This document shows positions 51,938 to 59,822 of a DNA stretch of 64,000 nt, piece by piece. The translations under genes and the position numbers were made by a program. Below the pieces are notes generated by a model. It searched no databases. It had not been told where the DNA came from and worked only from the letters and a program-made list of their open reading frames with translations. The first letter of the stretch is position 1; each line of letters starts with the position of its first letter. The stretch comes from Thermoprotei archaeon (lineage in GTDB: Archaea; Thermoproteota; Thermoprotei_A; Sulfolobales; Acidilobaceae): the NCBI GenBank assembly GCA_029335875.2, contig JARJMZ020000036.1, forward strand, positions 62,001 through 126,000, written 5' to 3'.

Positions 51938-51945
51938 TATTTAAA
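51938..51945 (-). promoter_or_regulatory. TATA box of fixC-fixX-etfB-etfA
   Basis: TTTAAATA on the minus strand lies about 25 nt before the fixC GTG, giving a leaderless transcript. Confidence 0.6.
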
Positions 51946-52001
51946 CCAAGCTTAAATAACTAATAGTAAAATGTGTATGGTTAAATTTAGAGCTTAATAC
52001 T

Positions 52002-52018
52002 TAGAGTTTTAAACTCTA
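52002..52018. promoter_or_regulatory. Perfect 17-bp palindrome over the superoxide dismutase TATA element
   Basis: TAGAGTTT-T-AAACTCTA is a perfect palindrome. Its centre (GTTTTAAAC) is also the best TATA-like element for superoxide dismutase, about 43 nt before ATG 52053. A dimeric regulator bound here would compete with TBP. Confidence 0.5.
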
Positions 52019-52052
52019 GATGAAGCTACGCTCTTTAGAGAGGTGGAATTCC

Positions 52053-52706
52053 ATGGTCTCATACACCAGGTATGAGCTACCCCCACTCCCATACTCGTAT
52101 AAGGCTCTAGAACCCTACATCATAGAGGAGATAATGAGGTTGCACCATTCAAAACACCATAACGCTTACGTCGTGGGAGCTAACGCTGCATTGGAGAAAA
52201 TGGAGAAACACCTTAAAGGCGAAATCCAAATAGATGTTAGGGCCGTACTCAGAGACTTCTCTTTCAACTATGGAGGGCACATAATGCACACAATATTCTG
52301 GCCCAACATGGCCCCGCCTGGCAAGGGTGGAGGGGCGCCCGGGGGGTTAATAGCGGATTACATTAACAAGTTCTTCGGCAGCTTTGAAGGCTTTAAGAGC
52401 ATGTTCAGCCAGGCAGCTAAGACTGTTGAAGGGGTTGGGTGGGCTGTCCTAGTATACGACCCCTTAACTGGGGAGTTAAGAGTGCTCCAAGTCGAGAAGC
52501 ACAACCTGCTCATGACAGCTGGGATGACGCCACTACTAGTTTTAGACGTGTGGGAGCACGCGTACTACCTCCAGTATAAGAACGACAGGGCCAGCTACGT
52601 GGATAACTGGTGGAACGTGGTTAACTGGGACGATGTAGAGGCCAGACTTAATAAAGCAGTAAACCTAGCTAAACCCCTAATATACCCCTCCCTACCTACA
52701 CCATGA
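52053..52706 (+). CDS. sod: Iron/manganese superoxide dismutase
   Basis: The 217-residue enzyme converts superoxide to hydrogen peroxide and oxygen. The metal ligands are visible: His in IMRLHHSKHHNAYV (about 27), His in YGGHIMHTIFW (about 78), and Asp and His in LDVWEHAYYLQY (about 168-172). I choose ATG 52053 because it follows AGAGGTGG and matches the family N-terminus (YELPPLPYSYKALEP). ATG 52020 would add 11 residues and lies within the promoter region. Metal preference cannot be told. Its divergent neighbour is the ETF operon. Confidence 0.94.
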   Translation: MVSYTRYELPPLPYSYKALEPYIIEEIMRLHHSKHHNAYVVGANAALEKMEKHLKGEIQIDVRAVLRDFSFNYGGHIMHTIFWPNMAPPGKGGGAPGGLIADYINKFFGSFEGFKSMFSQAAKTVEGVGWAVLVYDPLTGELRVLQVEKHNLLMTAGMTPLLVLDVWEHAYYLQYKNDRASYVDNWWNVVNWDDVEARLNKAVNLAKPLIYPSLPTP

Positions 52707-52765
52707 ACTTTTGAGGGCACGTTAAACCATTCAATACTATTACCTCCCAAAGCTGTAACTTATTT

Positions 52766-53104
52766 TTGGTGTCCGGCTTGAAGGAGGAGGTTAAAGCTGA
52801 CATAATAAAGCTTATAGACGAGAATAGGAGCCCGTGGGTTAAGGCCGCCTTCTACTCTGATCCTAGAGTTTCAACTATACTGGGGAGGCTCATAGAAGAG
52901 TGGGAATCAGAGGGGAGGCAAGGGATACCCCTAGACTATGCGAGCGACGAGGAACTGGAAATTCTACACGAGACAGCTAGGAGATACGCTTATATGAGCG
53001 ATGAGGAAGCCAGGTCTATAGCGTGGTCTACGGGCTCCAAAGGCGAGTCTAAGGGCGAGGGGAGCTTCCTAGGGTTTATTAGGAGGCTCCTGAGGAAGCC
53101 TTGA
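52766..53104 (+). CDS. Small helical protein of unknown function
   Basis: The 112-residue protein is mostly helical and acidic, with a basic C-terminal helix (FLGFIRRLLRKP). Segments IIKLIDENRSPWVKAAFYSDPR and DEELEILHETARRYAYMSDEEA are visible in outline. No family was recognised. The start is TTG 52766 or GTG 52769. It is 59 bp downstream of sod and could be its cotranscribed partner. Its 3' end overlaps the convergent membrane-protein gene by 26 bp. Confidence 0.55.
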   Translation: MVSGLKEEVKADIIKLIDENRSPWVKAAFYSDPRVSTILGRLIEEWESEGRQGIPLDYASDEELEILHETARRYAYMSDEEARSIAWSTGSKGESKGEGSFLGFIRRLLRKP

Positions 53105-53282
53105 ACAGCCTCCTAAAGTAGATATATGTTATTATGTAGGAGACTATGGGGGAGGCTGCCACTATAGCTAGCCCTATTAGGGTCACAGGGCTCCTAATAT
53201 TGCCCCCGGCGAGCGCCAGGACAGCGCCTATTAAAGCTATTGTAGCTGTTAGTAGGACGTGTTTAACCACAACGTGCTTCAT
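53079..53282 (-). CDS. Small two-helix membrane protein
   Basis: Starting at ATG 53282 (67 residues, with GGGGGTCAACGG upstream), the protein has two membrane helices (about 9-27 and 34-55) joined by a short GGN loop, and a basic C-terminus. It overlaps the end of the CinA-like gene by 20 bp, suggesting coupled translation. The function is unknown. Confidence 0.6.
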   Translation of the reverse strand: MKHVVVKHVLLTATIALIGAVLALAGGNIRSPVTLIGLAIVAASPIVSYIITYIYFRRLFKASSGAS

Positions 53283-54072
53283 CCGTTGACCCCCCAAGCC
53301 TCACTACCTCCTGTTTAATGTATGCTAGGGCTTCTAGGGCTGCTGCTTCCGCACTCCCTCTATCCACATCCGAGGCTAGGGCTCTAACGTCTAACACTGG
53401 GGCTCCTAGCTCGAAGCCTTTAGGGTGGCTTTTAACGTAGACCTCGGGGTGTTTCTTCGCTGTAGACTCTATGGCTGGGGCTATGGTGGACTCTGGGACC
53501 CCCTTGATTGTCAGCGAGCACTCAACTATGGAGATTTGGGGGGCGATCCTTTCAAGGATCTTGGCGGCCTCGCTCTTAAACATAGCCTCCATCTCCTCCG
53601 GGACTCCCGGGAGGGAGATTATTATGGTTCCACCCTCCTCTACAACACAGCCTGGGGCTGCCCCTATAGGGTTTTTCAAGGCCATAGCCCCTTCAGGCAT
53701 GACAGCCATTTTAAGCCTCTCTCTCGTCATCGGCATTCCCCTCCTCGAGTAAAACTCTCTTATCATAGCTTCAGCTTCAGGGTTCACTTTTAACTGTCTA
53801 TTGAGAGCTCTAGCTATAGCCTCCAAGGTTAAGTCGTCATATGTGGGCCCTAAGCCCCCTGTGGTTACTAAAAGCCTAACCCTGCCCGTGGCCCTCCTAA
53901 CTTCCTCAACTATCTCTTCAATGTCGTCGGGGACCACTATGATCCTCGAGACCCTGAAGCCCATGAGCGTGAGCATTTTACCCAACTGTGAAGCATTAGT
54001 ATTAACTACTCTACCTATGAGAAGCTCGTTGCCCACAGTTAATATCCACACGTCATAATTGAGGTTCTCCAA
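53263..54072 (-). CDS. CinA/MoaB-like (competence-damage, molybdopterin-binding fold) protein
   Basis: The 269-residue protein has the MoCF-biosynthesis fold of the CinA N-terminal domain. TVGNELLIGRVVNTNASQLG (about 12-31), TTGGLGPTYDDLTLEAIARAL (about 69-89) and LPGVPEEMEAMF (about 154-165) are family signatures. Members act as nucleotide pyrophosphatases (ADP-ribose, NAD pathway) or bind molybdopterin. The nearby ADP-ribose-type Nudix gene on the opposite strand makes a nucleotide clean-up role plausible, but this is inference. The C-terminal deamidase domain of bacterial CinA is absent. Confidence 0.88.
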   Translation of the reverse strand: MENLNYDVWILTVGNELLIGRVVNTNASQLGKMLTLMGFRVSRIIVVPDDIEEIVEEVRRATGRVRLLVTTGGLGPTYDDLTLEAIARALNRQLKVNPEAEAMIREFYSRRGMPMTRERLKMAVMPEGAMALKNPIGAAPGCVVEEGGTIIISLPGVPEEMEAMFKSEAAKILERIAPQISIVECSLTIKGVPESTIAPAIESTAKKHPEVYVKSHPKGFELGAPVLDVRALASDVDRGSAEAAALEALAYIKQEVVRLGGSTDEARCG

Positions 54073-54162
54073 GCCCCCGGACCCTCCTGGAGACCCTTAT
54101 AGCCGGGGCTACCGGGGATCTTAATAAGTTTAAAGCCCCACAGGGCTTGTAGGTGGCTGAGC

Positions 54163-54693
54163 GTGGGGCTATGTAAGGGGAGGAGGGTTTTGTTCGAGTA
54201 TGGGTATGAAGTTTTACCCAACGGTGTTAAAGTTCTAGTAGACAGGGTTATATTCCCGGATAGTGTGGCCGCCCTACCGTTGACCGGGGATGGGAGGGTG
54301 TTCCTGGTTAGACAGTATAGGCCCACGATTAGAAAATGGGTTCTTGAGGCCCCAGCTGGGACTTTGAAGCCCGGAGAAGACCCTAGGGATGCTGCTTTGA
54401 GGGAGTTAGAGGAGGAGGCGGGGCTCACAACCGACAACCTTGAGTATGTGGGCGGAGGCTATGTGTCCCCGGGCTACTCTACAGAGTACATGAAACTCTA
54501 CATAGCGTGGAACCCGAGGAGGGGGGAGCCTAGGAGGGAGGCCCATGAGGTCATAGAGAAAGTTGTGGAGCTCAGCTTAGGGAAAGCCCGTGAAATGATA
54601 TATGCGGGGGAAATAGCTGACGTTAAAACTATAACGTTAATACTGGCAGCCTCCCTCAAGCTAGGGTTGAAGGTGGAGAGCCCCCATGGCTAG
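54163..54693 (+). CDS. ADP-ribose pyrophosphatase-type Nudix hydrolase
   Basis: The 176-residue enzyme has the ADPRase layout. RQYRPTIRKWVLEAPAGTLKPGED (in outline, about 48-71) precedes the Nudix box (from G66 through RELEEEAGL, about 66-88). VGGGYVSPGYSTEYMKLYIA downstream is the proline-containing signature of ADP-ribose hydrolases. It cleaves ADP-ribose to AMP and ribose 5-phosphate. GTG 54163 opens the frame. The gene overlaps dtdA by 8 bp. Confidence 0.9.
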   Translation: MGLCKGRRVLFEYGYEVLPNGVKVLVDRVIFPDSVAALPLTGDGRVFLVRQYRPTIRKWVLEAPAGTLKPGEDPRDAALRELEEEAGLTTDNLEYVGGGYVSPGYSTEYMKLYIAWNPRRGEPRREAHEVIEKVVELSLGKAREMIYAGEIADVKTITLILAASLKLGLKVESPHG

Positions 54694-55513
54694 GTATTCC
54701 ATAGTTTACTTCCATGGAGATCAGGCGGGGGCGGGAGCCTCCAGGTATCTGGTGGAGGTTCTTAGAGCGAAACCAGGCAAATGCCCGGGCTCCCCAGAAT
54801 GCTATGTTTCTGAAGAGGCTGTAATAGCGGGTTTCAACGTTGACGTTGTAAACATGGAGTTCCTAGATGAAAGCCCGGACCCCGCTGCTGAGGCTGTCAT
54901 AGTGCTTTCAAGGCATAAAGCTGAGAGCGGACGTAAAACCCTGAGCGTGCACCACACGGGAAACCCTACGGGGAGAGCGTGGGGGGGAGAGCCTTACAAG
55001 CTTTCAACATCATACCCGGCGCTCAGCAAGGCCCTCCTAACATCATACGCTAAGACAGCCCTAGAGCATAACCTAGAAGAATACAGTGTAACCCTAGAAG
55101 CTACACACCACGGCCCGACAAAACCATCTAAACCCATAGTATTCATAGAAATAGGGAGCACGGAGAAAGAGTGGGCAGACGAGAGAGCAAGAATAGCAAT
55201 GGCACTAGCAGTAGCCGAAACAATATCCAGGAGAATCCCAGAATGCAGCCCGGCAACAGGAATAGGGGGAACACATTACCCGGAGAAGTTCACAAAAATA
55301 CAACTAGAAACAGAAACATGTCTAGGACACATAATATCAAAACACCAAATAGACGAAGGAGTACCAGACCATGCAATAAAACAAGCAATAGAAAAAACAT
55401 ACCCCCAAAAAGCCCAAAAAATAATAGCAGAGAAGAAGAGCCTAAAAAGCGAGCAAAGGAAAAAACTAGAAGAACTAGCAAAACAACTAGAAACAAAAAT
55501 AGAATACAGATAA
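54686..55513 (+). CDS. dtdA: D-aminoacyl-tRNA deacylase, archaeal type
   Basis: The 275-residue DTD2/GEK1-type enzyme removes D-amino acids from tRNA. Landmarks are VLSRHKAESGRKTLSVHHTGN (in outline, about 73-93), LEATHHGPTKPSKPIVFIEIGS (in outline, about 138-159) and TGIGGTHYPEKFT (about 191-203). The start at ATG 54686 overlaps the Nudix gene. Base composition changes strongly along the gene: of the first 25 third positions 17 are G/T, while of the last 25 codons (stop included) 22 end in A or C. The sense strand after about 55130 is very A-rich, yet the domains are intact. Confidence 0.92.
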   Translation: MARYSIVYFHGDQAGAGASRYLVEVLRAKPGKCPGSPECYVSEEAVIAGFNVDVVNMEFLDESPDPAAEAVIVLSRHKAESGRKTLSVHHTGNPTGRAWGGEPYKLSTSYPALSKALLTSYAKTALEHNLEEYSVTLEATHHGPTKPSKPIVFIEIGSTEKEWADERARIAMALAVAETISRRIPECSPATGIGGTHYPEKFTKIQLETETCLGHIISKHQIDEGVPDHAIKQAIEKTYPQKAQKIIAEKKSLKSEQRKKLEELAKQLETKIEYR

Positions 55514-55583
55514 ACAGAAGCAGCAAATAAAAACAACATACTCCCCACGCCTATGCCAGCTCATCCACTTCCAATTAAAGCTC

Positions 55584-55841
55584 GTGATCGCCGAAACCCG
55601 ATATCATGAGTGTTTAGGTTCTTCCCCATGATATTGGGCCCGGCTCCCAGCTCACCAGAGGCTCCATGAGCGGGCATTACTGGGGCCGCCCGCCCCCAAC
55701 TGCCAATCATGGGGGAGGGCTCGCATAGCGTGGAGGCCTTAAAACTCTAAACTTCCATAGTCCACATTATTATGTCCTTAAATGCCTCTAAACAGCCATG
55801 TTAGCAGGGAAACCCCGGAGATTTTACTCTAGAAAAACAGT
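55584..55841 (-). repeat. Dispersed structured repeat, copy E
   Basis: This 258-bp copy in minus sense carries ACTGTTTTTCTAGAGTAAAATCTC, with a TATA-like GCATTTAAGG (55776-55785 on the complement) and a second box GTTTTAAGG. GCTATGCGAGCCC follows, then the hairpin GCCCTCCCCC...GGGGGCGGGC with loop ATGATTGGCAGTT, the core GGCCCCAGTAATGCCCGC, and the 3' hairpin CAATATCATG...CATGATAT. It lies between dtdA and tRNA-Gln. The remaining 55842-56020 shows no gene. Confidence 0.8.
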
Positions 55842-56020
55842 CCATAGATGGTTAACTCTATAATGGTGTTAGAGGCGAGCCTCGATAGGCATTAGACTCC
55901 TAGTATGCCGGCGGCGGGAGGGTGCTTTAGTCTTCGAGCGTCAGGGTTAAACGAATATTCTGATAATGATGTGAGCTCGTGTTTAGGCATGTTTGATATG
56001 TGTAGGAGAGGTTTTCCTGG

Positions 56021-56096
56021 TGGTAGCCGGGCGGGGATTCGAACCCCGGTCACGGGGGCCAAAGCCCCGCATCCTTGGCCGCTAGACGACCCGGCT
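56021..56096 (-). tRNA. tRNA-Gln (UUG), with encoded CCA
   Basis: On the minus strand a complete cloverleaf reads from 56096 to 56024: acceptor AGCCGGG/CCCGGCT and anticodon stem CGGGG/CCCCG around loop CTTTGGC (anticodon UUG). The T arm is GGGGTTCGAATCCCC and the discriminator is A at 56024. CCA is encoded at 56021-56023. No intron is present. Confidence 0.95.
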
Positions 56097-56121
56097 GCCT
56101 TTATTTATTGGGCTTCCCGGA

Positions 56122-56131
56122 GTTTATAAGA
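56122..56131 (-). promoter_or_regulatory. TATA box of tRNA-Gln
   Basis: CTTATAAACT on the minus strand lies about 30 nt before the tRNA-Gln 5' end, at normal archaeal distance. Confidence 0.65.
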
Positions 56132-56213
56132 GTGTTTACGTTGTTGTCATAGTTCTAAATGTTGTCACTGTTTTTTAGTTTCATTGTTATCTTTTATTCT
56201 AGGTGTTCGGCTG

Positions 56214-57515
56214 GTGGCTAACTATCTCTTTGAGGTTGTGAGGGTTTTCGAGTCTTGGGTTGGCGGGAGGGATTTGAGCGGGGATGAAGTGTATTTTGCT
56301 AGTAGCTTGTTGGGTAGCCCTACTAGGAGGCTTGAGGTTTTCCTGGAGCGTTATAGGGGTGTTGTTGGGCAGGTTATTGAGGAGAGGTGCTGCGATGCTG
56401 GAGGGGGTAGGATGTGCATATACTCTTGGAGTAGGAGGGCTTTTAAGAGGTATTTCCCCGCCGCTTTAGATGCGGGGGGCACAATAATATTCTATGGTGC
56501 CGGCGGGCCCGCGCTCGCCTCCTACCCTCTCCATAGAGCCTTCGACCTCGGGGTTAGGGGGGTTGAGGTTCCCGGGGAGGGGCCGAGTTTTGCGACGCCG
56601 AGGATTGACGGGTGGCAGGTTAACCTGTACTGGGACCCCGCTCTCGGGAGGTGGGCTTTCTCCACGCGCTACGTCCTCCATAACATGGCTTTCGTGAGGG
56701 GGGATCTTAAAGTTGAGGATTACGGTCTCACCATAAACCCTGTGGTGGCTGTTGCTGAAAGGGTTTCTGAGAGGCTGGGGTTATGGGATAGGCTTGGAGA
56801 GTTTAAGGGGTGGACGTTAACGCTAATGATAGAGGGCCCGGAGCCTGCAACCCTCGTCGGAGGCCCCCCGCCCATGGACTATGTGGAGAGCTATAGGCTC
56901 ATACTCGTAGCGGCTAGGGAGCCTGACGGGACCCTCCTGGATCCCCTAACATCCTCTGGGATAGCTGAGAAACTTGGGGTTGAAAGTATGGCTGGGAGGG
57001 TGCTGGGCATAAGCGGGGACATGGTAGATTATGGTAGGGGCAGTGTAGAGCACCCCTCAATATTCCTATGGTACCTGGGGAGGGGGGACAGGGAGCACCC
57101 TGAGATCTACGAGGTTAAATCCGAGCTCTACGAGGACTATGTTAAAGCCTCGAAAGCCATGGACGCCAGGTCTTTCGCCCTCCTCTTAACTTCAGAGTCC
57201 AAGCTTGTAATTGAGAAGTTGAGGGAGGCTTTAGGGGAAAAGCTCGTAGACGAGACCCTAGAAGCCCTAAGGAAACTGGAGGAAGCCCTTAAGGAAACCG
57301 TAGAGAGGGGAGAGGTGGAGCCTTTGAAGAAAGCCTTAAGGCGCAAATCCGTTAAAGCAGACGTCATAGCGTCGGCGGTGAAATCTCTGGGCGAGGGTAA
57401 ACATAGGAGGGCTTTGAGGATACTCCTAGCCAGCATCCTGGAGGGCTGGCGTGTCGAGGACGCTAGCCTCATAATAAGCGGGCTAGCAGACGATATAAGG
57501 TTATCTTTAGGGTAG
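56214..57515 (+). CDS. RNA-ligase-like nucleotidyltransferase homologue (tentative)
   Basis: Starting at GTG 56214 the protein has 433 residues. Its middle resembles ATP-dependent RNA ligases. PRIDGWQVNLYWDP occupies the place of motif I (KxDG), then comes STRYVLHNM (motif Ia-like), LTLMIEGPEP (motif III-like, ligases have ELxGP) and YRLILVAAREPDGTLLDP (motif IIIa-like). The lysine that takes AMP in motif I is Arg here. The C-terminal 130 residues are helical and charged, like archaeal RNA ligase C-domains. If the relation is right, either the nucleophile is elsewhere or the enzyme is inactive. The position next to tRNA-Gln may be chance. Confidence 0.45.
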   Translation: MANYLFEVVRVFESWVGGRDLSGDEVYFASSLLGSPTRRLEVFLERYRGVVGQVIEERCCDAGGGRMCIYSWSRRAFKRYFPAALDAGGTIIFYGAGGPALASYPLHRAFDLGVRGVEVPGEGPSFATPRIDGWQVNLYWDPALGRWAFSTRYVLHNMAFVRGDLKVEDYGLTINPVVAVAERVSERLGLWDRLGEFKGWTLTLMIEGPEPATLVGGPPPMDYVESYRLILVAAREPDGTLLDPLTSSGIAEKLGVESMAGRVLGISGDMVDYGRGSVEHPSIFLWYLGRGDREHPEIYEVKSELYEDYVKASKAMDARSFALLLTSESKLVIEKLREALGEKLVDETLEALRKLEEALKETVERGEVEPLKKALRRKSVKADVIASAVKSLGEGKHRRALRILLASILEGWRVEDASLIISGLADDIRLSLG

Positions 57516-57518
57516 TGG

Positions 57519-58538
57519 CTAGTCACCATAAACAGCTTCTATGACGCTCTTGGTAGCGTTAATGTCGTAGACGATTTCAGCCAGGTCTATGCTATATGCT
57601 AATATCCTGTTTAGGCTTAACAGTATAGAGTCTATGTTGAAGCCCTCAACACTCGACCTTATACTTGTGAATAAGTCGCTCCACTCTCCCCTGAGAGCTT
57701 CAGCCTTAGAGGCGGCTCTCCTAGCCCTGTCAGCGTCCAGTTTTATAACGCTCTCAGAGGCTTCACTGAACGCTTCCATGCACTTTTCGAGGAAGACTAC
57801 TAGGTCCTCGATCGCGTCTCTACCCGCTTTCAGCTCTTTGAAACTCCTAGCAATGCCCGCCAGGTGGTCGGCCACCCTCTCCAGGGTTTTGAAAGCATGA
57901 TAGTAGTGTAGGGTTTCCGCGTTCGAGGTAACACCTATAGATTCGAGGGGGGCTCCTCCGAGGAGGACTGTTAAGACGTTCTTAACTATCATAAAGTAGG
58001 CTCTATCTACAAGGTCGTCCCTCTCAATAGCAAAGTCTAGGAATTTATAGTCTCCACTCTTAACCCCCTTGATTAAATCCGAGAACATAGCGTTAACAAG
58101 CCTATACATCCATGAAGCAGCGTCCCTAACGGGGAGGGGTTTGGGGGCGCTTACAACCCTATAAACAACCCTATCCCCCTTCTCGTCTACAGGTATTAAA
58201 CCCGACAATTTCGACTCTAGGATAGCCCTAAGGCTCTTAAATCTATCAAAGCTACTATCATCAAATATTATGGTGAAAGTCTCGTACCCCGACATGTATG
58301 CTGAAACGACTTCGCGCACGGCAGCGTTAACGTCCAGGCCACTCCTTAAATCGATAACCTTGCTAAGCTTGACGCTGGACAGTTTAGGCTCAGGCCTAAT
58401 CCTAACACTATTATCGGGGAGTACCTCAACGAAAACCCTAGACCCCTTAGTTAAACCTATACTCCTCGCCCACTCCTTAGGTAACGATATTATATATGTC
58501 GTCTTACCAGTAAGCTGAACCCTACGCGCGATAACCAT
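57519..58538 (-). CDS. AbrB-PhoU phosphate uptake regulator
   Basis: The protein (339 residues from ATG 58538; TTG 58553 would add five) has an N-terminal AbrB/SpoVT-like swapped-hairpin DNA-binding domain (RRVQLTGKTTYIISLPKEWARSIGL in outline, about 5-45). PhoU-type helical repeats fill the rest. Archaeal proteins of this fusion are predicted to control phosphate transporter genes. It is divergent from pstS, with a 14-bp palindrome in the shared 138-bp spacer, so it probably senses Pst/PhoU status and binds there. That role is inference from context. Confidence 0.88.
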   Translation of the reverse strand: MVIARRVQLTGKTTYIISLPKEWARSIGLTKGSRVFVEVLPDNSVRIRPEPKLSSVKLSKVIDLRSGLDVNAAVREVVSAYMSGYETFTIIFDDSSFDRFKSLRAILESKLSGLIPVDEKGDRVVYRVVSAPKPLPVRDAASWMYRLVNAMFSDLIKGVKSGDYKFLDFAIERDDLVDRAYFMIVKNVLTVLLGGAPLESIGVTSNAETLHYYHAFKTLERVADHLAGIARSFKELKAGRDAIEDLVVFLEKCMEAFSEASESVIKLDADRARRAASKAEALRGEWSDLFTSIRSSVEGFNIDSILLSLNRILAYSIDLAEIVYDINATKSVIEAVYGD

Positions 58539-58570
58539 GGTCAAAACCCCCAATGAACACCGGGAGAGAG

Positions 58571-58584
58571 AAGGTTTAAACCTT
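58571..58584. promoter_or_regulatory. Palindrome in the divergent phosphate-regulator/pstS spacer
   Basis: AAGGTTTAAACCTT is a perfect 14-bp palindrome, 33 nt before the regulator ATG. Its centre doubles as the regulator's TATA-like element. It is a candidate operator for the AbrB-PhoU protein. Confidence 0.5.
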
Positions 58585-58676
58585 TATCGTTTCTCGAATA
58601 TAGTCTCTATAGAAGTTTTTAGATAAAAAATATAGACGGAGAGTTTAGCGTATAGAAAGCGAGGTGGAAACTCGGA

Positions 58677-59801
58677 GTGGCAAACCTTAAATTAGTGGCT
58701 GGGGTACTCATAGTTTTAGTAGTAGTAGGAGCAGCTATCATGATAGTAATGAGAGGAGGGGAGGGGGAAACAGCACAGAGCCCGGAAACACCGCGGCAAG
58801 TGGTTCTTCTAGGGTCTGGGGCTACATTCATACACCCCCAACTAGATAAATGGGCTAAGGAGTTCACCGCGATATATCCTAGCATTAGAATAGAATATAA
58901 CCCTACAGGTAGCGGTACTGGTCAAACTCAGTTTATGCAGAAAGTTGTAGATTTCGCGGGGAGCGACCCTCCACTACCCGCTAGTAGGTGGGCTGAAGCT
59001 AGGGGGAGGCCTGAGGGGGTAATCCAGATGCCTGTGATATTAGGGTCTGTAGTGATAGCATACAATATTCCAGGCCTTGAGGGGAGGCTTAAGCTTGACG
59101 GTGAGACTATAGCTCTGATATATAAGGGTGAGATAGAGTACTGGGACGATCCGCGCATTAAAGCCTTGAACCCCGACTTGAAACTTCCCAACCAGAAAAT
59201 AGTAGCGGTTCACAGGTCCGACTCTAGCGGGACAACACATATATTCACATTATTCCTCCACAAGGCAGCCCCACACGTATGGCCTAAGGAGCTAGTGGAG
59301 AAAGCTATAGAGTGGCCTGTAGATAAGACTGGGAGGGGCCTTGGGGGTAAAGGTAACCAGGGTGTTGTCGAGCTCGTACGTAGAACATCATATTCCATAG
59401 GGTATGTTGAGTATGCTTACGCCGTTCTAACAGGATTACCTTGGGCTCTAGTCAGGAATGTTGAAGGCGTATTTATAGATGCGACGCCTGAAACTATTAT
59501 GGCGGCCGCTGAAAACGCCTACCCCCTATTACCTCCAAGTTTAGAAGATGACTTTAACAAGGCTTGGGAGGCTATAGTGTACGCTCCGGGGAAGAATTCT
59601 TATCCTATAACCTCCTTCTCGTTCCTAATATTCTATAAGGTTTATAGCCCCGATAAAGTCGATGCCATCAAGAAGTTCATAGAGTGGGTTAACACTGAAG
59701 GGCAGAAGCCGAAGAACATTGTTGAAGGCTACGTGCCAATACCCGAGTCCATCAGGCAGTACAACTTGAGGGCCCTCCAGCTAATAAAGTCTTCTGGTTA
59801 A
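58677..59801 (+). CDS. pstS: Phosphate ABC transporter binding protein
   Basis: The 374-residue phosphate receptor has an uncleaved or lipid-free N-terminal membrane anchor (about 5-25). The PstS fold follows: GSGATFIHPQLDKWAKEF (about 47-64), NPTGSGTGQTQF (about 75-86), FAGSDPPL (about 93) and HRSDSSGTTHIFTLFL (about 181-196). The two Ser/Thr-Gly loops hold phosphate. GTG 58677 is the first gene of pstS-pstC-pstA-pstB-phoU, divergent from the AbrB-PhoU regulator. Confidence 0.93.
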   Translation: MANLKLVAGVLIVLVVVGAAIMIVMRGGEGETAQSPETPRQVVLLGSGATFIHPQLDKWAKEFTAIYPSIRIEYNPTGSGTGQTQFMQKVVDFAGSDPPLPASRWAEARGRPEGVIQMPVILGSVVIAYNIPGLEGRLKLDGETIALIYKGEIEYWDDPRIKALNPDLKLPNQKIVAVHRSDSSGTTHIFTLFLHKAAPHVWPKELVEKAIEWPVDKTGRGLGGKGNQGVVELVRRTSYSIGYVEYAYAVLTGLPWALVRNVEGVFIDATPETIMAAAENAYPLLPPSLEDDFNKAWEAIVYAPGKNSYPITSFSFLIFYKVYSPDKVDAIKKFIEWVNTEGQKPKNIVEGYVPIPESIRQYNLRALQLIKSSG

Positions 59802-59822
59802 TAAAGGGTTTGGGGCATAACG

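Noticed and set aside
52020-52052. Longer start for superoxide dismutase at ATG 52020
   Set aside because: It lies within the promoter palindrome region and adds 11 residues absent from the family; ATG 52053 has a good ribosome-binding site.
55171-55548. Overlapping frames on both strands in the 3' half of dtdA
   Set aside because: The A-rich composition there removes stop codons in several frames. The peptides are N/R/T-rich or L/F/S-rich without motifs, while dtdA is intact.
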